NCBI RefSeq assembly: GCF_000169095.1
Contig: NZ_AAVU01000012.1
Location: 101,861 to 165,860, forward strand
Direction: 5' to 3'
Source of the DNA: Lyngbya sp. PCC 8106
GTDB taxonomy: Bacteria; Cyanobacteriota; Cyanobacteriia; Cyanobacteriales; Microcoleaceae
Length of the DNA stretch: 64,000 nt
The notes under the pieces are model-generated. The model had not been told where the DNA came from and ran no database searches. It was given only the letters and a program-made list of their open reading frames with translations. Both the position numbers and the translations under genes were made by a program. Positions 27,172 to 34,952 of this stretch are shown here, in pieces (positions within the stretch are counted from its first letter, which is position 1; the number at the start of each line of letters is the position of its first letter).

Positions 27172-27288
27172 TCAAGAGTGAATCGTAAATTGTCGGGGTG
27201 ATTGATGAATTCCCCCGACTTGTGAAGGAATAATTGTAATCACTAATCGCTGATCACTCATTACTGATCACTATTAATTATAAAAACA

Positions 27289-30200
27289 ATGTCAACTATT
27301 ACTCAAGATCAGTCTTACGAATTTTTTGTTCAAGAATCTTTGGAACTTTTACAAATTCTTGAACAGGGATTAATGACTCTTTCTCAAACCCATGATATTC
27401 AAAAACTGCATGGATTGATGCGGGCGGCTCATTCAATTAAAGGGGGAGCGGCTTGTGTCGGGTTAATGGGAATTCAAGAAATTGCTCATCAACTCGAAAA
27501 TGGAATTCGAGCTTTATATCCAGAAGATACGGTTTTTGATGTCGAATTAGAAGAATTACTGTTACAAGCTTTTGATAGTTTACGAGCGCCTATTATTGAA
27601 CAAATTGAAACGGGTTCCTGCGATGAAGAAACGGCAATTTCTGATGCTCAACCCACATTTATGAAGCTGGAGGTTAAACTGGGGATACCGCTTGAAGAAG
27701 CCGTTGAATTTCCAGAGGTTCCGATTGAAACGGATATGACGCTGTTTCTATTTGACAAAGAAGTTCCGACGAGTTTACATCGAATTCAAGAGATTTTAAC
27801 GTCTCCTCCTCCTAATCTTCAAGAAGAACTTTATGCTCAATTTGAGGTGTTAGCAACTCTCGGGAGTATGTTGGATTTACCGGGGTTTACAGCGATTGCT
27901 CAAACTACAATAGAAGCATTACAACTGCATCCAGATTTATATTCAGAGATTACAAAAGCTGCATTAACTGATCTTTGGACTGGACAAAAAGCAGTTTTAG
28001 AAGGTGATCGCGTTGAAGGCGGAAAATTGAGTCCAGTATTAATTAACTTTACCCAAAGTGAAATTCAGTTTGAAGCCGTTCACGAAGAAGATATTCAGGT
28101 TGAAGAAGTTCACGAAGAAGATATTCAGCTTAAAAAAGTTCAACCATTTAGAAGTTCAGAGTTAAGCGAACTTTTATTACAAGCTTTTGATAGTTTGCGA
28201 GTTCCGCTATTAGAACAAGTTGAATCGGGTAATTTACCCAATGAAGATGCGATCACTGTTATTCAACCAATTTTACAACAACTTGAAACCCGACTCGGAT
28301 GTTCTTTGGATAATCCCTCACAATTGATTGAACTTGATGTTTTTGAAGATCAGGTTGAGATCATTACGGATGATGAAGAACAAGCTAATTCTAACGGTTC
28401 TCACGTTGCTTCTAAATCCAATATTACCGAAGAATTACAAACTCAAATTGAGATGTTCGCTACTTTGGCGAATATGTTAAATTTACCCCAGTTTAGTGAG
28501 ATCGCTCAAGCTGCTTTAGAAGCTTTGGAAACTGATCCGCTCTCTCATCTAAAAATTGGTGTACTTACTTTAGCTGAGTTTTGGACAATTCAAAAAGCCA
28601 TATTAACCAATAAAAATTCATCAGTTATAGAAGAAATTATAGAAGAAGTTCCAGAAGAAATTCCAGAAGAAATTCCAGAAGAAGTTCTAGAAACCGTTCA
28701 AAAAGAAGTTTCTCTGACTCCGGTTGCTTCTGCTGTCTCCTCTCCAATGTCTTTGGGAGTTAGAGTCGATGTCAACCGCTTAGATTTAATTAATAATTTA
28801 GTTGGGGAACTCGCAACTCAAGATAATAGTTTTCTCTTACATAATCAAAAATCTCAAACTGCTGTAGAACGGTTAGAAATGCTGAGAGATAAGTTACGAA
28901 AATCTTTAGTTAAAGCTCAGAATCATACAGATTTTCATCGTTCTAATAACACCTCAAATCAAGCTGAACACCGACAAGTTTCTAAATCGATTAATTTGTT
29001 AGTACAAAAGACCTTAGAAGAACTAGATCAAGTCAGAGAAGTTATTTATGATATGAAATGGTTAACCCTTCAAAGTCAGCAAATTATTAAAAAGCGACAA
29101 CAAACTCTACACAAAGTTCAAAAGCATCTTACGGAAACTCGAATGTTACCAGTGGAATCACTTTTAAATCGATTTCCACGGATGATTCGAGATTTATCTG
29201 TTCGCGAACAAAAACAAGTTAAACTTGAACTTACAGGTAAAAATACATTAGTTGATAAAGCTATTTTAGAAAAGTTATATGATCCATTAGTTCATCTGGT
29301 TAGAAATGCGTTTGATCATGGTATTGAAGACGTTGAACTCCGTCAGTCTAGAGGAAAATCGGTTGAGGGAAAAATGGAAATTAAAGCCTATCAACAAGGA
29401 AACTATACCTATGTAGAAGTTAAAGATGATGGTCAAGGAATTAATGTAGAAAAAATTCGTTCTCAAGCCATTGCTAAAGGGATTATTTCTAATCAAGAAG
29501 CCGAACGACTTTCTAAAAATCAGATCTATGAATTTTTGTTTTATCCTGATTTTTCAACTCGGGATAAAGTGAGTGATTTATCAGGTCGAGGCGTGGGTTT
29601 AGAAGCAGTTCGCAATCAAATCGAAGCTTTAAAAGGATTTATTAGTATCCAATCAGAATTAGGTAAAGGAACAACATTTACTCTCCGTTTACCCTGGACA
29701 TTAACGATTACTAAGTTATTGGTTTTTGAAGTCAAAGAAAGTTTATTTGCGATTCCTTTAGATACTTTGGCTGGAATTGTTTCTGCTTCTTCCAAAGAAA
29801 TTACTACCGATGGTCAACGAGAATATTACAACTGGTATGGGCAAAAAATACCTTTGGTTCAGCCTATTTTATTAGAGTATAATTATCCTCGTGAAATTAA
29901 TGATCAGCAAAATGGTCATCATCTACACTCTCAAAATATTGAAAGAAAAATAGATAATAAAAGATCAATAATACTCTTGATTTCACAAGGGTTAGAAACA
30001 GTTGCTCTCAAAATAGACCAAGTTTTGATGGAACAGAACTTAACCATCAAACCCTTTGGAAAAATATTTTCAGCACCCTCTTACTTTTATGGTTGTACTA
30101 TTTTAGGAGATGGTCGCTTAGTCCCTGTAATTGATAGTCCAGAGTTGTTAAATTATTGGAACCAAGAGCAATCTTCTGTCAGTCAGCTTAAAATAGTACC

Positions 30201-30606
30201 CCGTCAAAAACAATCTAATTCTCCAAAAAAATCAACAGTGTTAGTGATTGATGACTCCATTACAACTCGTCAATCTTTATGTACAATGTTGCAAAAAGAA
30301 GGATACAAGGTTATACAAGCAAACAACGGAAAAGAAGGATTAATTCAACTCCAACAATACAGTAACGTTGAGATTGTTATTTGTGATTTAGAAATGCCAG
30401 AAATGAATGGATTTGAGTTTTTAAGTCACTGTCGTCGTCGATTTTCAACTGATGCACTTCCAGTCTTGATTCTCACTTCTCGGAGCAATGATCGTCATCG
30501 TCAACTTGCTAAACAACTGGGTTCAAATGACTATATTACTAAACCTTGGAATGAGAAAGAATTAATGATTATTTTGCAGCAACATCTAGAAATGGGTCGA
30601 GTTTAA
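27289..30606 (+). CDS. pixL: CheA-type hybrid histidine kinase with receiver (PixL/PtxE-like)
   Basis: Predicted 1105 residues. Domains: HPt (about 1-130) with phospho-acceptor His48 in AAHSIKGGAA; a long linker; CheA dimerisation and catalytic region (about 485-810) with N box HLVRNAFDHGIED, G1 DDGQGIN and G2 GRGVGLEAV; CheW-like domain (about 815-965); receiver (about 980-1103) with Asp in VICDLEMPEMNG and Lys in ITKPW. The linker holds an internal duplication with a period near 205 residues: LLLQAFDSLRAP...ALTDLWTGQKAVL (about 87-240) and LLLQAFDSLRVP...TLAEFWTIQKAIL (about 292-442). Only the first is preceded by an HPt. A short EEIPEE repeat lies at about 445-465. It closes the phototaxis operon and a hairpin follows. 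Confidence 0.93.
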   Translation: MSTITQDQSYEFFVQESLELLQILEQGLMTLSQTHDIQKLHGLMRAAHSIKGGAACVGLMGIQEIAHQLENGIRALYPEDTVFDVELEELLLQAFDSLRAPIIEQIETGSCDEETAISDAQPTFMKLEVKLGIPLEEAVEFPEVPIETDMTLFLFDKEVPTSLHRIQEILTSPPPNLQEELYAQFEVLATLGSMLDLPGFTAIAQTTIEALQLHPDLYSEITKAALTDLWTGQKAVLEGDRVEGGKLSPVLINFTQSEIQFEAVHEEDIQVEEVHEEDIQLKKVQPFRSSELSELLLQAFDSLRVPLLEQVESGNLPNEDAITVIQPILQQLETRLGCSLDNPSQLIELDVFEDQVEIITDDEEQANSNGSHVASKSNITEELQTQIEMFATLANMLNLPQFSEIAQAALEALETDPLSHLKIGVLTLAEFWTIQKAILTNKNSSVIEEIIEEVPEEIPEEIPEEVLETVQKEVSLTPVASAVSSPMSLGVRVDVNRLDLINNLVGELATQDNSFLLHNQKSQTAVERLEMLRDKLRKSLVKAQNHTDFHRSNNTSNQAEHRQVSKSINLLVQKTLEELDQVREVIYDMKWLTLQSQQIIKKRQQTLHKVQKHLTETRMLPVESLLNRFPRMIRDLSVREQKQVKLELTGKNTLVDKAILEKLYDPLVHLVRNAFDHGIEDVELRQSRGKSVEGKMEIKAYQQGNYTYVEVKDDGQGINVEKIRSQAIAKGIISNQEAERLSKNQIYEFLFYPDFSTRDKVSDLSGRGVGLEAVRNQIEALKGFISIQSELGKGTTFTLRLPWTLTITKLLVFEVKESLFAIPLDTLAGIVSASSKEITTDGQREYYNWYGQKIPLVQPILLEYNYPREINDQQNGHHLHSQNIERKIDNKRSIILLISQGLETVALKIDQVLMEQNLTIKPFGKIFSAPSYFYGCTILGDGRLVPVIDSPELLNYWNQEQSSVSQLKIVPRQKQSNSPKKSTVLVIDDSITTRQSLCTMLQKEGYKVIQANNGKEGLIQLQQYSNVEIVICDLEMPEMNGFEFLSHCRRRFSTDALPVLILTSRSNDRHRQLAKQLGSNDYITKPWNEKELMIILQQHLEMGRV

Positions 30607-30681
30607 TGAATTAAATTTCCAATCAAACAGTCTTTTTACCTACGACTTTCCGCCTTCTCAATAGCTGTTGAGACTCAAATC

Positions 30682-30716
30682 GAGAGGAAGAAGCCAAAAA
30701 ACGGCTCACTCCTCTC
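30682..30716 (+). terminator. Terminator-like hairpin closing the phototaxis operon
   Basis: GAGAGGA/TCCTCTC outer stem and AGCC/GGCT inner stem around an A-rich loop, 76 bases past the pixL stop codon. The following sequence is AT-rich but lacks a strong T run. Confidence 0.55.
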
Positions 30717-30881
30717 TATTAATCTGTCAAAATGTGATACACTAGACAAATTCCTCAAACTTAACTTTATTAAAAATAAACTCAATCTTAGCGGATATCT
30801 AATGCAGAGGAATACACGCTTAATAGAAACCGTGACAGCATTTAGAGTCCATCATTAATCATTATTCGTTGTGATTTAAAA

Positions 30882-32480
30882 ATGTTTTCTCGATATAAGT
30901 TATTCACAGGGACTAGACATCGATATCTCGTTATTTTTTTAGGAATTGTCATTGTCTTAGGTATTGTTTTTCGTTTTCTAGAACTTGATCGTAAGGTTTT
31001 CTGGTATGATGAAGTCTTCACAAACTTGAAAAGTTCAGGGTTTACTCTGAGCAAAATTGAACCTAATTTTTTTGATAATAAAATTATCACAGTACCCGAA
31101 CTTCTAAAATATCAAAGAATTAAATCCGACAGTACCTTTAAGGATACAATTAGTTCTTTAATGATAGATGAACCCCAACATCCACCGTTCTACTTTCTCC
31201 TCGCTCGGGGTTGGATGTCTATTTTTGGGAGTTCTATTACTACATCTCGTTTTTTACCTGCATTATTGAGTTTATTTTCTTTCCCTTTAATGTATGGTTT
31301 GGCTTTGGAACTTTTTGGTTCTCATTTCACCGCCTTACTCGCCACAGCCTTTTTATCTTTATCTCCCATTGATATTATCTACGCACAAACAGCACGACAA
31401 TATAGTTTGCTGACTGTATTTATTATTGGGAGTAGCTATTTGCTCCTTAAATCAATTCGTTTAAACAGTTGGTTATTTTGGGGACTTTATAGTTTAACTT
31501 GTGCATTAGGACTCTATACTCATCCTTTGTTTGGCTTAACGATGATTGCTCATAGTGCTTATATCGTGCTGCTCAGTACCTCATCTCAATCTAAAAAAAA
31601 TACTCCTCGTTTGGTTATAAAATTTCTCCTCGCTTTAACAATTACTCTGATTTTATTTAGTCCTTGGATTAATATTTTAGTTTCCAATCTCCAAAGCGCA
31701 ATAAATACAACCAACTGGACAAAAATTCCGATCACATCTTGGGATTTAATCAAGTATTGGATACTCAGTTTTACCTCACTTTTTATTGATATTGATTTTG
31801 GCTTTAATAATCCCTGGACTTATCTCTTACGATTACCTTTTGGCATTCTAATCATTGTTGGTTTATATCAAGTGTGTGAGCGAACACCTCGGATGAATCG
31901 ACAATTTATTCTCACTTCTATTTTAGTTCCTTTTCTAATTTTAGTTTTACCTGATTTGTTGATGGGAGGACGACGATCTTCTATCACTCGTTATCTCATT
32001 GTTTGCTTTCCTGCTATCCAACTCGCCGTGACTTATTTATTTGCAATTCATATCAATAGCGGTAGATTTTCATTTGCTGATGGTGTGCATTTGTGGCGAG
32101 GAATGTTAGCACTGTGTCTAACTGCTAGTCTCATCTCTTGTAGCTTGAGTGCTTATTCACAAACTTGGTGGTCTAAACGTATTAGCTATTGGAATCCAGA
32201 AGTGGCTCGTCTTGTGAATACCGTTAACTCTCCTTATATTGTCACAGATAAAGGGGATAATTATACCAACTTTGGTGAGATTATTTCATTGAGTCATTTA
32301 CTCGACAATGATGTAAAATTTATCTTAATGAGTCAACAACCCAAATTATCTCTGATTCCTCGAAACTCAACTATTTTTGTCTTTCAACCCTCAATTTTCT
32401 TACAAGAAACTCTGCAACAGAAAGGATATCAACTCAACTCATTGCATAAGTCGGGAAATCTTTGGAAACTCAGTCGATAG
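30882..32480 (+). CDS. GT39-like (ArnT/PMT superfamily) membrane glycosyltransferase
   Basis: Predicted 532 residues with about ten to twelve hydrophobic segments, starting with YLVIFLGIVIVLGIVFRFL. The first extracytoplasmic loop carries the acidic motif FWYDEVFTN, the catalytic loop of GT-C enzymes that use polyprenyl-phosphate sugars. The EPQHPPFYFLLARGW and YAQTARQYSLLT segments are also typical. The role would be transfer of a sugar to a lipid, glycan or protein on the outer face of the plasma membrane; donor and acceptor are unknown. It stands between the phototaxis operon and the ATP-grasp gene without obvious operon partners. Confidence 0.82.
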   Translation: MFSRYKLFTGTRHRYLVIFLGIVIVLGIVFRFLELDRKVFWYDEVFTNLKSSGFTLSKIEPNFFDNKIITVPELLKYQRIKSDSTFKDTISSLMIDEPQHPPFYFLLARGWMSIFGSSITTSRFLPALLSLFSFPLMYGLALELFGSHFTALLATAFLSLSPIDIIYAQTARQYSLLTVFIIGSSYLLLKSIRLNSWLFWGLYSLTCALGLYTHPLFGLTMIAHSAYIVLLSTSSQSKKNTPRLVIKFLLALTITLILFSPWINILVSNLQSAINTTNWTKIPITSWDLIKYWILSFTSLFIDIDFGFNNPWTYLLRLPFGILIIVGLYQVCERTPRMNRQFILTSILVPFLILVLPDLLMGGRRSSITRYLIVCFPAIQLAVTYLFAIHINSGRFSFADGVHLWRGMLALCLTASLISCSLSAYSQTWWSKRISYWNPEVARLVNTVNSPYIVTDKGDNYTNFGEIISLSHLLDNDVKFILMSQQPKLSLIPRNSTIFVFQPSIFLQETLQQKGYQLNSLHKSGNLWKLSR

Positions 32481-32632
32481 CTAACTTTGACAAGAATTGC
32501 GAGCTTTTGCTTCTGATCTGAGCATTTAAGAAGAAACTTGAAGCAATTGTTTGAGATTGTTATCGAAAGGTACATTTTCTAACAACTCATCAACTAAAAT
32601 TAAAATACTCATTCAGACCATCATGGGGTTCT

Positions 32633-34159
32633 ATGTCAGCACCTAATACGTCCTTAGAAGACACCATTAAACAATTTCAGGCTCTACAAAATAAACTCCG
32701 TCAGCAAGCCTCAGCTCCAGAAGGATTGAGTTTAGATGATTATGATGTTTTAGTCATTCCTTCCCTGACTCTAGATCAACAACAACTAGAGAAAATTCCC
32801 GGTGTTCATCAATATGAAGAACGGTTGCTGTTTTCATTAATTCGCTTGCGAAACCCTAGAATGCGTCTGATTTATGTGACTTCTCAACCGATCCATCCTA
32901 GTGTAATTGATTATTACTTACATTTAATGCCGGGAATTCCATTTTCTCACGCTCGCGATCGCTTATTACTCTTTTCAACTTATGATGCTTCTCCTCAGTC
33001 TCTCACCGAAAAAATCCTCAAACGCCCTCGTTTACTTGAACGAATTGCTAATGTTTTGCGTCCCCAACAATCTTACATGGTTTGTTACAATTCAACAGGT
33101 TTGGAACGGCAACTTTCTGTTAGACTGGGCATTCCTTTATTAGCTTCCGATCCTGATTTGCTTCACTGGGGAACAAAAAGCGGAAGTCGGCAAATTTTTG
33201 CAGAGTGTAATCTTCCTCATCCTGATGGTAGTTCTTTAGTCTTTACGGTGGAAGATTTAGTCGTAGCAACCACAGATTTATGGGAACGTCATCCGCAATT
33301 AAAACAAGTCGTGATCAAGCTCAATGAAGGATTTTCGGGTGAAGGGAATGGGTTATTAGATTTACCTCAAATGAGATCATTAACCCGATCAGATCGTTTG
33401 AAAATTATTCGTGATCACCTACCTAACTTGAGATTTCAAGACTCCCAAGAAAACTGGCAAAAATTTAGTCGTCGTATTCTTGATTTAGGTGCAATTGTTG
33501 AAGCTTTTATTCCGGGAAAAGTGAAGCGATCGCCGAGTGTTCAATGTTTAATTCATCCCGATAAAACTGTCGAAATTGTCTCAACTCACGATCAAATTCT
33601 CGGCGGGCCAGATGGTCAAATCTTTGAAGGGTGTCACTTTCCAGCAGATGAAGCTTACCGACTCCGTTTGCAAAAAATGGGTGAACAAGTGGGAAGAAAT
33701 CTCGCTCAAAAAGGAGCATTAGAACGGTTTAGTTTAGATTTTGTCACCGTTCAAAAGGGTATAGATTCTAAAGATTGGGAGATTTATGCTATCGAAATTA
33801 ACCTGCGTCGAGGCGGAACGACTCATCCGTTTATGACCTTAAAACTCTTAACGAATGGATGTTTTAATCTGGAAAAAGGTTTATTTTATAGTCGTCAAGG
33901 AAAGCCTAAGTTTTATATTGCTTCGGATAATTTAAAAAAACCTCATTATCAAGGCTTACTTCCCGATGACTTAATGGATATTATCGCTGATCATGGCTTA
34001 CATTTTGATAGCAGTACAGAAACCGGAACTGTATTTCATTTAATGGGGTGTTTATCAGAATTTGGAAAACTCGGATTAACTTGTATTGGGAATACACCTC
34101 AGCACGCTCAGTCTATTTATAACCAAGTGGTTGAAGTTTTAGATCAAGAAACAGCATAA
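32633..34159 (+). CDS. PGM1-related ATP-grasp carboxylate-amine ligase
   Basis: Predicted 508 residues, cytosolic. The middle and C-terminal parts form an ATP-grasp fold: QVVIKLNEGFSGEGNG provides an ATP-contacting Lys, IVEAFIPGKVKRSPSVQ follows, and YAIEINLRRGGTTHPF carries the Mg-binding Glu/Asn. The N-terminal 180 residues are the domain seen in the pheganomycin ligase PGM1 group (YDVLVIPSLTLDQQQLEKI, LLFSLIRLRNP). PGM1 joins peptides; most cyanobacterial relatives are uncharacterised, so substrate is unknown. No peptide-precursor gene is visible next to it. Start ATG at 32633; an ATG ten bases earlier is out of frame. Confidence 0.85.
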   Translation: MSAPNTSLEDTIKQFQALQNKLRQQASAPEGLSLDDYDVLVIPSLTLDQQQLEKIPGVHQYEERLLFSLIRLRNPRMRLIYVTSQPIHPSVIDYYLHLMPGIPFSHARDRLLLFSTYDASPQSLTEKILKRPRLLERIANVLRPQQSYMVCYNSTGLERQLSVRLGIPLLASDPDLLHWGTKSGSRQIFAECNLPHPDGSSLVFTVEDLVVATTDLWERHPQLKQVVIKLNEGFSGEGNGLLDLPQMRSLTRSDRLKIIRDHLPNLRFQDSQENWQKFSRRILDLGAIVEAFIPGKVKRSPSVQCLIHPDKTVEIVSTHDQILGGPDGQIFEGCHFPADEAYRLRLQKMGEQVGRNLAQKGALERFSLDFVTVQKGIDSKDWEIYAIEINLRRGGTTHPFMTLKLLTNGCFNLEKGLFYSRQGKPKFYIASDNLKKPHYQGLLPDDLMDIIADHGLHFDSSTETGTVFHLMGCLSEFGKLGLTCIGNTPQHAQSIYNQVVEVLDQETA

Positions 34160-34288
34160 ATCCAAAACAACAATCAACACATTAACCCAGAACATTAGAG
34201 CTTTACCGTTAACAATAATTCTTCAAAATATGACCTAATCTATCGAAATCAACAATAAATTATCCGCAAGTGTATCCAGAATCAAACT

Positions 34289-34501
34289 TTATTGAGAAGC
34301 ATAATGATTACACTCCGAACAAGGGCCACTCGGATTTACTGCACAGCGTAAAAAAGCAGAACCCGCATTATATCTACACGTTTTTTGCTGATCAATTTTT
34401 TTAGATAAAATGCGATGACGTTGTTCGTGGTATTCGAGGAAACGCTTAATTTGGTGGTAAGACTGCAAACGCATCCGAGCCATACCGATGTTATTGCTCA
34501 T
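34289..34501 (-). CDS. Small conserved Cys-rich protein (DUF6464-like)
   Basis: Predicted 70 residues. The C-terminal part CRYNAGSAFLRCAVNPSGPC followed by SECNHY has four Cys and one His in a spacing that suggests a small metal site or disulfides. I recall this pattern from a cyanobacterial domain of unknown function (DUF6464), without being able to search. The N-terminal part is helical and basic. It faces the ligase gene tail to tail. Confidence 0.65.
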   Translation of the reverse strand: MSNNIGMARMRLQSYHQIKRFLEYHEQRHRILSKKIDQQKTCRYNAGSAFLRCAVNPSGPCSECNHYASQ

Positions 34502-34650
34502 CTCGATTTCACATCAATTCAGTTGGGGTTGATCTTAGCATTTTTTACAACTTCTGTTCGATTCACACCCCATGGTATTCACTTTCCCCATCTCCCTACC
34601 TCCCCACCTCCCCATCAATCATAGTCACACCAATATTTAAGGATTTTAGA

Positions 34651-34896
34651 TCAGTTGGGGGCGAAGTCCTCTCCGGATAAACCCCTGAAAGCTTGTGAAT
34701 GTGAAGTGATATTGCTCACGCGCGAGACGTTTGAAGTTAGTCTCTTTGGCGACAACCCAACTGAGTATATTAAACTATCCATTAAAGTTTCAAAAGAGGT
34801 CTTGTGAATCGAAAGATCCCAGGCGATGGGCATAAATAGTCTGTAGCGAACGCTGTAATCCGACAAACTAGAGTAGCTTAATTCCAATTCAATCAA
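34651..34896 (-). CDS. Uncertain 81-codon ORF in a degenerate-looking stretch
   Basis: The frame opens with MIELELSYSSLSDYSVRYRL and ends with AFRGLSGEDFAPN. I recognise no family, the ribosome site is weak, and the ORF ends only 57 bases before the divergent ClC gene. The second half reads like non-coding DNA at the end of a lost mobile element. Kept at low confidence. Confidence 0.2.
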   Translation of the reverse strand: MIELELSYSSLSDYSVRYRLFMPIAWDLSIHKTSFETLMDSLIYSVGLSPKRLTSNVSRVSNITSHSQAFRGLSGEDFAPN

Positions 34897-34952
34897 TCAA
34901 ACCTTTAACTTTCTATCCCAAAAACGATTAGCCTAATATCTTATCATATTAT

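Noticed and set aside
34651..34896. Transposase or TnpB remnant with guide-RNA-like end
   Set aside because: The final part vaguely resembles an element end, but no transposase motif or terminal repeat can be shown.
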